Shown: in pieces, positions 37,547 through 49,000 of the stretch | How positions within the stretch are numbered: position 1 is the stretch's first letter | Layout: the number at the start of each line of letters is the position of its first letter | Assembly (NCBI RefSeq): GCF_009730915.1 | Contig: NC_052474.1 | Coordinates: 20,433,501 to 20,497,500, forward strand | Reading direction: 5' to 3' | Length of the DNA stretch: 64,000 bases | DNA from: Dioscorea cayenensis subsp. rotundata | Taxonomy: Eukaryota; Streptophyta; Magnoliopsida; Dioscoreales; Dioscoreaceae | The notes under the pieces: generated by a model | What the model was told of the DNA's origin: nothing | Databases searched by the model: none | Seen by the model: only the letters and a program-made list of their open reading frames with translations | Program-made: the position numbers and the translations under genes

Positions 37547-39639
37547 ATGTTCTTCCTGCTCTTATCTTCTCTTCCTTTCATCTTCCTCCTTTCCAAGTCC
37601 CTCCCTTTGAAGCAGACACACTGGCTTGATCTTGTCCCAAGTCTGAATCTTTCCATCAAGATGTCAAGCAAGAGGAGGAGTCAAAGTGAAGGGGAGAATG
37701 AGGGAGAGAATGATATGTTTCCTTCTGTTCTGGATTTGCCAGAGCTGGCTCTGGACATGGTCCTTGGCAAGCTTTCTCCTGCTGGGCTTTCAAGCATGTC
37801 CTGTGTTTGCAAATCTTTGAGGGAGACTTGCAGGAGTGATCATATGTGGGAGAAGCACATGAAAGCAAAATGGGGGAGATTAATTGGCAAGGCTGCTCAA
37901 AGACAGTGGGACTTGTGTATGGCCTTGAGGAATCAATCTTTGTGCAAGGCTAAAGGCAAAGGTTTCTTTGCCCGTCTCTCTTGTGTTTTGCCTCTTCATT
38001 GGATTAAGTCTAGGATTGATGGTGGTGCCAAATCAAAAGGTGTTTTCTTCCCTGATGTTTCCATTATGTCCTGGTATCTCTCTCTTGAAAATGGCAAGTT
38101 CTGGTTCCCTGCTCAGGTTTACAACAGAGAGGTATGTATATATCTATTTATCTATCTGTCAATTCTTCGATGTTTTCATTCATTTGTATGCTTGTAAGAT
38201 TGAATTTTCATCATATCTTTTGTAGCATGGGCATGTTGGATTCATGTTGTCTTGCTATGATGCTGAAGTCAGTTATGATTGTCATACTGATACCTTTCGC
38301 GCAAGGTATATTGCATATTTGTTACTGTAAGTATCTAAGTGTCATGTATTATATATGTGATTGGTGTATGCATTTAGGTACCCTCCACATGGCCGGAGAA
38401 CGGTTGTGATTGAAGAGGGAGTGCAATGGGAGAGACTGAGAGCATCACCTGTTGAAACTTCTGCACATGAGCTTCATATTTCTGATTGTTTGCATGAATT
38501 ACTGCCCGGTGATCATATTGAGATTCAGTGGAGAAGGAACAAAGAATTCCCATATGGTATGTCGTGTGTTAGTTCCTGTATGGCATTTGTATTGTCACAT
38601 TCATTTAATTGTGAGTTTTGGTTTCACAGGATGGTGGTATGGAGTTGTTGGTCACTTGGAGTCTTGCGACGGTAGTGAGTACCATTGCCGATGTCATAAC
38701 AGTGGTAAAGCTACAAATGAGTAGAAATTTAATATTGAGTAATTTGGCATGTCTTTGTTCTGATAACCAAAGATGTAAATTTCGTAAGTCATTGAACTAC
38801 TTGTAGAAGACGTTGTAAGAATTCTGATTTGTTTACTAAATAGTAGAAAGTTAACGGTTGGCAAAAAAACTCGAACACTTGAATCTACATGAGTATAAAG
38901 TTAACAACTGGGTTAACATGTCCTTGTTCTGGTAACCAAAGATGTAAATGTCGTAAATCATTGAAGTAATTCTAAAAGATGTTACAAGGATTCTGTTTCT
39001 TCACTAAATAGTAGAAAGTTAAAGGTTGGCAGGAAAGTCGAACATTTGAATCTACACAAGCAGAAAGTTAACAGCCGGGTAATTTATCATACCCTCTTTT
39101 GTAAATCATTTTATTTGTAGAAGATGTTATAATAATTCTGTTTTCATTTACTAAATAGTAGAAAGTTAACACTTGGCAAGAAACTCAAACACATAAATCT
39201 ACATATGAGTAGAAAGTTAACAATCAGTAATTAAATATATCCTTGTTCTGATGGCCAAAGATGCAAATGCTGCAAACAGTTGAAGTACATGTAGAAGATA
39301 TTATAATTCGATCTCATCTCATTTACCAAGTATAAAGCCGATTATTTTGTGTATGTGTGCCCCCGTGAATTGAATGTATTGTTGGTTATGTGGAAAATTG
39401 TAGATTGATACTTAATTGTGCAGCTTAAAACATTCCTTGTCTTGTTTGCAGATACTATCATGTTAGAGTTTAATCAATACACACCTGGTTCAAGATGGAG
39501 ACGAGCAGCTGTAAATCGGAAAAATCATCGTGAAGAAGGGAATGAGACTGACGGATTTTACGGAGGGATTCGAAAACTCAAAAGCAAGGATGAAATCAAT
39601 ATGTGGAAGCAGCTGTGGCCAACTGATAACCTGGAATAA
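37547..39639 (+). CDS. F-box protein (plant At2g32560/At2g26850-like), five exons
   Basis: Exons are 37547-38131, 38226-38305, 38378-38556, 38630-38704 and 39452-39639, all GT/AG and in frame, giving 368 aa. I chose the ATG at 37547, just before a hydrophobic stretch ([15 protein letters not shown], residues 2-16) typical of this family. An in-frame ATG lies upstream at 37445. The F-box is at about residues 61-105 ([18 protein letters not shown]…[10 protein letters not shown]…[11 protein letters not shown]). The C-terminal half carries [60 protein letters not shown] and [10 protein letters not shown], all highly conserved in the family. Its expected role is as substrate receptor of an SCF ubiquitin ligase. 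A pyrimidine/purine-rich leader and a (TA)n tract precede it. Intron 4 holds a minisatellite. Confidence 0.92.
38715..39310. repeat. ~150-170 bp tandem repeats inside F-box gene intron 4
   Basis: The block AACCAAAGATGTAAAT … ACTAAATAGTAGAAAGTTAA … GAATCTACA recurs: AACCAAAGATG at 38765, 38934 and (as GGCCAAAGATG) 39251, and ACTAAATAGTAG at 38835, 39003 and 39150. Spacing is 168-169 bp, then 147 bp, so the array has about 3.5 copies. Confidence 0.75.
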
Positions 39640-40322
39640 GTGTTGATCAGTGAATCCTTGTCGTCTTGAATCTATTTGTTGTAAATTCACTATTCTCTTG
39701 CTAAATCGATTCTGCATGAGATAACAAGATAAAAAGGAAAAAAAAGGAACAATTTTTATTCGAGTCCGCATGGATACCATGCTCTTTTTGTCTTCCGGTC
39801 ATGAGGTTCCAGGTTTTATGCAGATTCTCGCGGCTGTAGTTTTAGAATGAAAACATTTCTATGTAAATTACTTCTTGTAGGTACAATGCTTGATGTGTTA
39901 ATCTAGTATTCTCATCGGCGAATTATAATCGTGTTCTTGTTTTACAATTGATTATTTCTTTACTGATAAAATTTTTGATCGATGATGAATTGTTGCAGTT
40001 GCAAAATAGTTGTTTTTATTGCATCGGTAACAGTAATTCTGGCTGCTCTAATTTTTGCATGAAATCAGCATCAGTTTGTGAGCTAAATTGATTTGGATAT
40101 GTGTGATTGTATTTGCTATTTCTTCAAGATGCAGCAAAAGTTGATGAACAGAAAAATTCTGCAGACTAGTTTCTATCGCTATTGCTTCGCTTGGTAAGAT
40201 TTCTGTTTAATAATAACAATTAAATTATGCTTCATTGAAATCAAATTTGTGTCCATTATTCAACCATTCATGGAAAAAACCAAACACCACAAGTGAATAA
40301 AAGTAAAAAAAGATTTAGTGAG

Positions 40323-42751
40323 CTTGTTAAAGTTGATATAGAAAAGACCTTTGATACCATTGAGTGGTTTGTTGTTCTTGCAATTCTCCGGAGAATGTCT
40401 TTCCCCGAGATTTGGATTAAATGGATTCATGCCTCTCTCTTTCCTCGGCTTCCTTCTCCCTTCTCATCAATGGCAATCACTCATCCTGGTTTTTTGGTAG
40501 TCGAAGAGTCAGGCAGGGAGATCCGATCTCTTCCTTGCTTTTCCTTCTTACCTCTCAGACCCTCTCGGCCATTCTTAACAAAGCCCTTTTCCTTAATCTG
40601 GTCCCTGGCTTTAACAAGAATCTCCCTCGAGACTTTAACCACTTTATATTTGTAGATGACCTCATTTTAGTCACTAAAGCCTCGAGAAAGACTGCCAGAA
40701 ATTGTCTTCTCTACCTCGACCTTTACCACTCTCTCATCGGCCAAAAACCAAGCCTTCAAAAGTCTGCTATTTTTCTTCCTTCTTAGTGCAACAAAAGTAT
40801 TTCTAAGGCTATTTCCAAAATCTTAGGTATCAATCTTGGTCACTTCCTTTTTACCTACCTTGGAGCTCCCATTTCTCCAAGAAGGATTCTCATCAATCAA
40901 CTTAACTTCCTTCCAAACAAAATTAACTCAACCATCTTTTCTTGGAATCACTATACTCTTTCAACAGTTGGCAGTGCAGCCCTCCTCAATAACTCTATCT
41001 TCTCCATTCCAAATTATCTCCTTTCTGTTATGCATCTTCCTAACTCCATTCTTGAATCCATTTCTAAACAAGCTCGGGCCTTTCTCTGGGGATGTATGGC
41101 AATAGTAGCGGCTTTCACTCTGTGGGTTGGTCTACTGTTGTTCTTAGTAAACTCGAGAGCAGGGTTTTGGAATAAAAAAATCTTAAACTTGTGAAGCATG
41201 CTATTATGGCCAAAAACATTTTTAGCCCTTCTAAATTCCGAAAACAAAATTTGGATTGACATCTTCAAAGACAAGTATAGAGTGTGGCATCCCTCGGTTC
41301 AATAATCATTCTACTCCCTCTTCTTGGTTTTTCAAATCAATTTGTCAGCCTGCTGAGCTCCTCAAGCCTCACTTCAGAATCATATCCATTAATCCTGCCT
41401 TTGTCAACATTTTGAATGTCCCTTGCCTATTGGATCTTCCCATTCTCTACAAGTCCACTTTTATCAACATGGATGCTCCTTGGGATAATATTCATAGTAT
41501 TGATCTTATTAATGGTGATGAGCTTAATCTTTCCTTTCTTAATGTCCTTTTTAGCAATAATATCAACCTGGATTGGATCAATAACATCAAAGTAGATTCC
41601 TCTACTGCCAATATTTGGGCCTGGGCCCTTGCTTCTCACAAGTCCACCATTCCTGTTGCTGTCTATGATCATCTGAACTCTAATGGCAAGGACATGGCTA
41701 CTTGGAAAGGTTGGGACAAGATCTCGAAACTTCTTGTTATCCCTCAGTATCAAAAACCTTTATTTTGGAAATTAGCACATGGGAAGCCCGACCATTGGTG
41801 CTCTCCTCTATGCTTTGAATGTCGGTCCTTTTACTCTTTGTCCCTTTTGTGGGCTGGCAAAAAAAATCGCCAGACATATTATGTGGGATTGTTGTAAACT
41901 TCAGCAATGTTAGAACACTACCTTATCTATGCTCAATTTAAATTCTGGCAATATTAACTTTCTCTCTATTGGCTAATGGTTAACTAGCACCATCAACTCA
42001 ATCTACGGTGACTCTTAGGAGAAGGCCCTGATTGCCACTGTTTCTTAGCTCAAATGGAAGCAGAGATGTGCCTACATCTTCCAAGAAATTTTTTTTTTAG
42101 ATTGAATATTGTTGTCACTAAAGCCCGATATCTTTGTCAGGACTTTCTTATAGCTACCGGCATGATTTACAGGGACTTCTCTAGACCTTATTTTCAGTCT
42201 AAATATGTTTTTGTTTTTATTGATGCTTTATGGCAACCCCATCAGAAATTTGCTGGATTGGTTTTTTTTTTTCATTACAAGCTCAGGTCTGGTCCTTATT
42301 GCTGTTTTTGTTGGTGTACATGCTTCTTCCAATGAATGCAGAATTAGCTGCAATTACTTATGCCCTGCATATCTGCAATGGTCAAAAGCTTTGTCCACAC
42401 AAAATTTATACTGACTGCCCAGGCGTCGTTCAAATTACTATTCACCAGCATCCGAGTATTTCCTTGATTTACAACTCGGAGATTCTAGAACTCAAGCAAA
42501 AGCTAATTGTCTTCCCCAACTATCCAATTGTTTTTAATCCCAAGGGAAGACAACTTCATTCTCTGATAGATTGGCGTCTCATGGAGGACTAAATCCTTAA
42601 CTCTCACTCTTCTTCCGAGGCAAAGATCGTCCCTCCTAGCTTGAAGGCATTTATAACCAAAGAAACTTATCCTTCTAGTCCTCTTTTCCGCTTCCTCCTA
42701 TTTTTGTTTTTTTCTTAGTTGTTTGCTCTTTTTTTCTAAAAAGCGAAAAAG
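40323..42751 (+). mobile_element. 5'-truncated LINE (RT, zf-RVT, RNase H) with 18-bp target duplication
   Basis: It is flanked by a perfect 18-bp direct repeat, AAAAAAAGATTTAGTGAG (40305-40322 and 42752-42769). The element starts inside the reverse transcriptase at motif A (LVKVDIEKTFDTIEW). RQGDPISSLLF (about 40513) and NHFIFVDDLIL (about 40640) follow. Next come the zf-RVT-type region (41256-41897) and an RNase H domain (NAELAAITYALHICNGQ…IYTDCPGVVQ, about 42330-42430). The RT is split between frames near 40425-40500 and later regions contain stops and shifts, so it is dead. The 3' tail is A-rich. Confidence 0.88.
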
Positions 42752-43614
42752 AAAAAAAGATTTAGTGAGTTATATAATTTGTAGGTGAATTATTGTTTTA
42801 TTTGAGTTCCTACTGCTCATCCATCTCTAAAAATTGAAATGAAGCTAAATAATTGATTTTCTTTTTTTTTTTTTAATCCAAGTACCTTTTGGTTGGTCTC
42901 CTGTCTGGGGTGTTCATATCCTTGCTGAAGAGACGGATTGAACTTCAGCACACATAAAGTGAGAGTACAGATGTATTGAGATATTAATTCTAAGAGATGT
43001 ATCGAGGTACTAACTCCATGTTTGTACACGTCTCTAACATGGCTTGTGTTTGGTGCTCCTATATTTGGGCCCCCAACAAATGAATAAAAGTGAGCCATCC
43101 CACCTAATCATATATATATATATATATATATAAAGAAACTATGTCAACTAATGAAATGGCAAAAGAGGAATTTAATTGGAAAAGCCTAAATGATTAACTC
43201 GGTTTAATTTTTTGAATAATCACTAAAGTTTGGTAAAATTACAGTTTGCTCACTCAAGTTTGATTTGTTTCTAAATAATCACTGAAGTTACTAATTATTT
43301 TGAAGCACGATCACCGAATGATTCTGAGCTCATTAGGCGGCGTGGACACGCGTTTTCTAAATGTTGATTGGACTTTTCACAGTGTCCACGTCAGCTAATG
43401 AAGCTGGTAATCATTCGGGTGACTGGCATTTGAAATAATTAGTAACTTCGATTATTTAGAAACAAATCAAACAGTGAGCAAACTGATTTTACCAAACTTT
43501 AGTGATTATTCAAAAAATTAAACCGATGAACTCTCATTTGAATAAATGTGAGAGAATAACATTGTATACAAAATTGAGAAAAAGAACCCAAGGAGAAGAA
43601 GAGAAAGGGGTTAG
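42162..43614 (+). repeat. Copy 1 of a duplicated block (LINE RNase H, 3' end and flank)
   Basis: The sequence from ATGATTTACAGGG to GAGAAAGGGGTTAG is repeated, nearly identical, at 43698-44785. Copy 1 additionally contains the 324-bp MITE and one 9-bp target duplication. The other differences are mainly run-length changes, for example the (TA)n at about 43110 against about 44620. Because the block crosses the LINE 3' end and target duplication into flanking DNA, the copying was at the DNA level, not a second retrotransposition. Confidence 0.9.
43201..43524. mobile_element. Mutator-type MITE with long terminal inverted repeats
   Basis: This is a 324-bp element with ~100-bp inverted ends: GGTTTAATTTTTTGAATAAT … on the left and its complement …CAAAAAATTAAACC on the right. 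The inverted region continues through 'TTTGGTAAAAT', 'TTGATTTGTTTCTAAATAAT' and 'TTACTAATTATTT'. It is flanked by the 9-bp repeats GATTAACTC (43192-43200) and GATGAACTC (43525-43533), 8/9 identical. The second copy of this locus (about 44697) has a single GATGAACTC and no insert. A 9-bp duplication and long TIRs fit MULE-derived MITEs. RNA from it would form a long hairpin. Confidence 0.85.
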
Positions 43615-43616
43615 GG

Positions 43617-45099
43617 CAGGGGGGAACCAAGGGGGCTAGCAGGTGAACCCCCGACCCAAATTTTTCTTGGAAGATGTAGGCACATCTCTGCTTCCATATG
43701 ATTTACAGGGACTTCTCTAGACCTTATTTTCAATCTAAATATGTTTTTGTTTTTATTGATGCTTTATGGCAACCCCATCATAAATTTGCTGGATTGGTTT
43801 TTTTTTTTTCATTACAAGCTCAGGTCTGGTCCTTATTGCTGTTTTTGTTGGTGTACATGCTTCTTCCAATGAATGCAGAATTAGCTGCAATTACTTATGC
43901 CCTGCATATCTGCAATGGTCAAAAGCTTTGTCCACACAAAATTTATACTGACTGCCCAGGCGTCGTTCAAATTACTATTCACCAGCATCCGAGTATTTCC
44001 TTGATTTACAACTCGGAGATTCTAGAACTCAAGCAAAAGCTAATTGTCTTCCCCAACTATCCAATTGTTTTAATCCCAAGGGAAGACAACTTCATTGCTG
44101 ATAGATTGGCGTCTCATGGAGGACTAAATCCTTAACTCTCACTCTTCTTCCAGGGCAAAGATCGTCCCTCCTAGCTTGAAGGCATTTATAACCAAAGAAA
44201 CTTATCCTTCTAGTCCTCTTTCTGCTTCCTCCTATTTTGTTTTTCTTAGTTGTTTGCTCTTTTTTTCTAGAAAAAGATTTAGTGAGTTATATAATTTGTA
44301 GGTGAATTATTGTTTATTTGAGTTCCTGCTGTTCATCCATCTCTAAAATTGAAATGAAGCTAAATAATTGATTTTTTATTTTTTTTTAATCCAAGTACCT
44401 TTTGGTTGGTCTCCTGTCTGGGGTGTTCATATCCTTGCTGAAGAGACGGATTGAACTTCAACCATAAAGTGAGAGTACAGATGTATTGAGATACTAATTC
44501 TAAGAGATGTATCGAGGTACTAACTCCATGTTTGTACACGTCTCTAACATGGCTTGTGTTTGGTGCTCCTATATTTGGGCCCCCAACAAATGAATAAAAG
44601 TGAGCCATCCCACCTAATTATATATATATATATATAAAGAAACTATGTCAATTAATGAAATGGCAAAAGAGGAATTTAATTGGAAAAGCTTAAATGATGA
44701 ACTCTCATTTGAATAAATGTGAGAGAATAACATTGTATACAAAATTGAGAAAAATAACCCAAGGAGAAGGAGAGAAAGGGGTTAGTAATTTAAAAAAAGG
44801 TTTAAAAAATCGTATATATATAGAGGGATAGATTTTACCATATTTTTTAAAAAAAAAATACAAACTTGATATGTATTCTTATTAATTGAGTTATTGAAAA
44901 TATCTTATATCTGCTATAGATAACACAATTTTAAATTATCCTTTATGTTATTTTAATATATGTATTTAATTTTTTTTTTATGTTAGCATATTATTTTCCA
45001 TTTAAAATAATTATTTTGTTGGATTATTTTTTTTATTTTTTTTATGGTTTGCCTTTAGGCTTTAGCCCTTCCTATCATCTAGTCCTGGTTCCGTCCCTG
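43617..45099. mobile_element. Probable hAT element carrying a copy of its left neighbour
   Basis: The left end is CAGGGGGGAACCAAGGGGGC. The right end, reverse-complemented, is CAGGGACGGAACCAGGACTAG; these are related terminal inverted repeats of the CAGGG(A)CGGAACCAGG type known from plant hAT elements. The 8-bp flanks are GGTTAGGG (43609-43616) and GGTTAGGA (45100-45107), matching 7/8. Only about 46 bp on the left and 314 bp on the right look like element sequence. Between lie a 34-bp inverted piece (43663-43696, complement of 42055-42088) and a copy (43698-44785) of the DNA just outside the left end. No transposase is present. Confidence 0.65.
43698..44785 (+). repeat. Copy 2 of the duplicated block, inside the hAT element
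   Basis: It encodes the same RNase H fragment as copy 1 (FVFIDALWQPHHKFAG…EDNFIADRLASHG), here in one longer open frame (43698-44135), followed by the LINE 3' end, its right target repeat and the flank. It stops exactly at GGGGTTAG, the sequence of the hAT insertion site. Confidence 0.9.
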
Positions 45100-45107
45100 G
45101 GTTAGGA

Positions 45108-46092
45108 CTTGTGATTGCAAAAAGATCATACGGTATGTAGTGACGGATTTCACCACACTTTGAGCAGTGCATCCTTGCAAGAAGATCTCCTACTCCACTG
45201 ATTTGATCTTTTTTAATCGCTTGTAAAAGTCATTGTTATCTATTCTTGTGGGATGATGATGTGTTTGTGTTGTTAAGAGCCTATTTTTGTTGATAACTCA
45301 TGTCATTGTGCTTATATACCTTTTAGTTAGTTAAAGAAAAAAACCTTTGTTACACTATAGTTGACATAGAGGAAACATTTCAATTGACTCTAGAAAGTGC
45401 CATGGCTTTTTCTCTCTTTGAAGGGTTTTCCACGGTAAAATTTAGTATCTTGCATCGATTGTTTGCATTAGATGGTTTGTTGCTCATTATTCCATGCTAG
45501 ATCACAAAAAGGGGTCATTTTTATATTTGCAACATCTGTATTGGCCTAGGAAGGCCTTACACCTGCATAAGAGACCGCATAACCCAATCCTGGGACATAC
45601 TCGGGTAAGTGTCGCCAATACACATCAAAGTTATATCCGCACATCATCATCAAAGAAGTGTTCAAGCTATTGTCTGCTTTGCACAAGAGCCCCCCCATAG
45701 ATTTGGCAAAGAGGTGTGTAGGTAAGTGCGCCTTTGATCGTATCATGAACAATCTGAAATTTTTTTAATCATTACGATGTCGAAAACTCGACAACTTGTC
45801 ACATTTCAATTAAAAAATCTAATTGCTTCAAGAGTCTAATATTAAATTTAAATCTTTATTTTTTTTATAATCCATAAAAAAAATTTGTATCTTTATAAAA
45901 CAGATGGAATAACGAATTATTAGCATATGTATACTTGTTATAAATGAGATTCTAACAAGCTTCTAAATTCTTTAAAAATTAATTAATAAATGTATAAAAA
46001 TCAACGGCTAGGATCGTCAGAGCACGAATCTCCAAGCTCGTGAGCATCATTGATAAAAAAGAGGCCCTTCCCGCAGGCTTGAAGCTTCTTCA
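45108..46092. other. Spacer and promoter region of the O-fucosyltransferase gene
   Basis: Overlapping open frames on both strands at 45494-45752 show no recognisable domain. The last 100 bp are less AT-rich and probably contain the 5' leader of the next gene. Confidence 0.35.
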
Positions 46093-49000
46093 ATGGCGAT
46101 CTCGAAGAAGAGTAAGCAAAAGCCCAGATCTCGAGTCCTACTTCTCGTGATCACGGCCATCGCCATTGCTTGCTTCTGGCTTCTCTACTCCTCATCCATC
46201 CCTAGCTTGGGGTTCTCCTTCTCGTCGCCAGCGGCAGCGGTGAATTGGGTGGAGAATGGGACGCGGGAGAAGGGAGGATGGGATGGGCTCGAGCGGAAAG
46301 TATTTTGTACTGGGGAACAGGGTTGATTGTCCCAGGAAGCATTGCGATTCTTGCGAGGGGTTGGGGCATCAGGAGTCCAGCCTCCGTTGCGCCCTCGAGG
46401 AGGCATTGTTCCTTAAGAGGTGGATTTCTTCTTGATTTTTTTATCGCTTTGGAAGTAAATGGGGTTGATTTTTTTGTTATGGTTTGTTCACTGAATGAGA
46501 TTTTTTTATGTTATTTGTTGTGATCTACTCTCTCTCTTTTCTTCTTCTTTTTTTATTCTTGCAAATGATTTGATTATGAAAAATTTTTGAACTGATTTTT
46601 GGTGATTTGCTAGAGAATGCTTCATGTTTTTAGTGAGAAGATGCTGGTGCTTTTATTTTTTTATTTTTTTATTTTTTTGATCATAGGGATGCTGGACTGG
46701 AAACTCAAACTGTTTGAATTGAATTCTCTCTTAAAACATTCCCAAAAAGATCAAAATTTTGGAATAGAAGTATCTATATCAAGCGAGATTTAGTCAACTA
46801 TATTATTTGGAACAGAGTTTTGTGACTGTCTGAGCATGTGTCTAGATTGATAGGTCCTATGTTAAAAAAAAAACGAAAAAGGTGATCTTTTGGTTTCTAA
46901 AGATTTAATTGGTGTAAATCAACATTAACTGCGCAGATTTCCAATTTTTGGGGTTTTTTTCTTGTTGTGTTTGAATTTGTACATTTGGATTTCTTTGGAA
47001 TTGGAATTGATAGAAGATGCTTACTAATTTTTGTAGGGTGTTTGTGATGCCTTCAAGGATGTGCATTAACCCAATTCATAATAAGAAGGGGATCCTTCAC
47101 CACTCTAGCAATGCGACTTCGGAAGAGAGGTATGACCCATCATTATACATGTTAATGACTTGCAAATTGATTGTATATTCATCTTCTGATATTGATGACA
47201 GTGCAAGTTTATATAAAGTTTATGTGTCCCTGAAAACTAATTAATTTCAGCTCATACTATAAGATTTAATTTACTAATGGTGCATAGAATTCTATGGGGA
47301 AATGCATTTTCTAACATGATTGGTAATTTTTAAATTAAGGGAAAAATATGTTTTTATTGTCTGCTTGAGAGACTATGGCTTCATTTCCATGATTACCTTA
47401 AGGTCGCAATCTTGAATATATATGTAAAATTTTCAGGTTTCTTTGATGACCTGTAAGCCTTCCTGTGCCATTAGTTCCAAGACCAGGAAATATCCTGCAT
47501 GACGATGAAAAATCTTTTTTTAAGTTCTAGTTGCTCTATTGAACCTATAATACCAATTCATGATTAAAGCTAGTGAACTCTAACATAACAGCTTATTTGG
47601 TATCTTTATGCAATCTTGCTATTACACTTGAACCATCCTAGATTTCTTTTGTGGAAGATGCATTAATTTCCATTATGTACTTGGTTATTCCTTGAGCCTT
47701 TCATCTCCATGACTCCATTGTTTGTTCATGGTTTTGGCCATTCTGTGGTTGATATGGTTTCCTTTTAAGTTGATGAAAAAACAACAGCCTCTTATTGATT
47801 GCTATATCCTCTGTGCTCTCATTATCAGTTTTACCCAGTTCATTGGAAAGTTAAACATACCCTGGGAAATGTCGTTTGCTCTTAAACTATATATTGATGT
47901 TCACAAATTGTTTTATTAGACTTTAACTTGTATGACAAATTACAGAAAAGTATGTGTGGTTGCAAAGCTGTAAAATATGAGGTGGAGCCCAATATGGACT
48001 TGCAGAAAGCACAAACTTAAATTTTGTGCACATCACGCTGTTATCAGTGATGAGTCTAATGGCTGATTTTGGCTTTGCATACTCATTCTGCCTTCATCAT
48101 AAAGCAGGCTGCTGCCTCACATGCTAAGTTTTTTTACCTAATATAAACTCTAGACACTTGTTTCTCTTATGAAAATATATGTATTTTGTTTCAACAGTAA
48201 AGTGGGCAACATTATTTTTCCTGACAGTGTGATCTATTGTAGAATGCCAATCTCTTAAGTCTTAATACATAAATTTACTCTCTGCTTCCATCTTGCATAC
48301 CATTTTTCCATTTCCACATAAGAACAACTTTGGACATAGTCTTTCTAGTCAAATTTTTTTATGTGCCAACCTGCTCAACATAATTTCCAATCAAAACCAA
48401 TTCAACTTTGGTATTTTCTAAAATAATTATTTTTTCTCGTATGTTTATTTTGCTAATTGAATAATATTATTCCTTGGTCTTTGCCTTACTGTTTTACAAT
48501 TTTTAATAGTCTCTACACTGCACAGAAATCTTAAGCTGATTCGTAGTTGTCTAAACTTCTGTTTGATAGATGGACAGCCAATTCTTGTGCAATGGATTCT
48601 TTATATGATTTGGATCTCATATCAGAAACTGTTCCAGTGATCTTGGATAACTCAAAGATGTGGTATCGTATACTATCAACAAGCATGAAGTTGGGATCTC
48701 GGGGGTTGGTTCATGTGGAAGGTACGGATAAGGTTGATCTTAGAGACAACACTATTTACTCAAACGTTTTGCTGATAAATCATACGGCAAGTCCACTTTC
48801 ATGGTAAGGCTACAAGCTATTTGATCTTCTATCAGTTTACTTCCTTTTTTTATTTCTAGTTATCATATATGATATCCAGACTATTGACTAAGGATATATC
48901 AATGATTCTGTTAGGTGATATTTGAAATGTTAAGTACTAGTGTTGACATTGATAATCTTTCAGGTTTATGGAGTGCAAAGATCGAAACAACCGCAGTTCT

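Noticed and set aside
43617..43697. LINE 'twin priming' (5' inversion) as the origin of copy 2
   Set aside because: Copy 2 continues past the LINE 3' end and its target repeat into flanking DNA, so it was copied from DNA, not from LINE RNA.
42162..44785. LTR retrotransposon with two LTRs
   Set aside because: The repeated block encodes LINE RNase H, has no TG…CA ends and no primer-binding site or polypurine tract; it is a DNA-level duplication.
45494..45752. Overlapping frames on both strands
   Set aside because: No similarity or splice context I can defend; possibly an old gene fragment, left as spacer.
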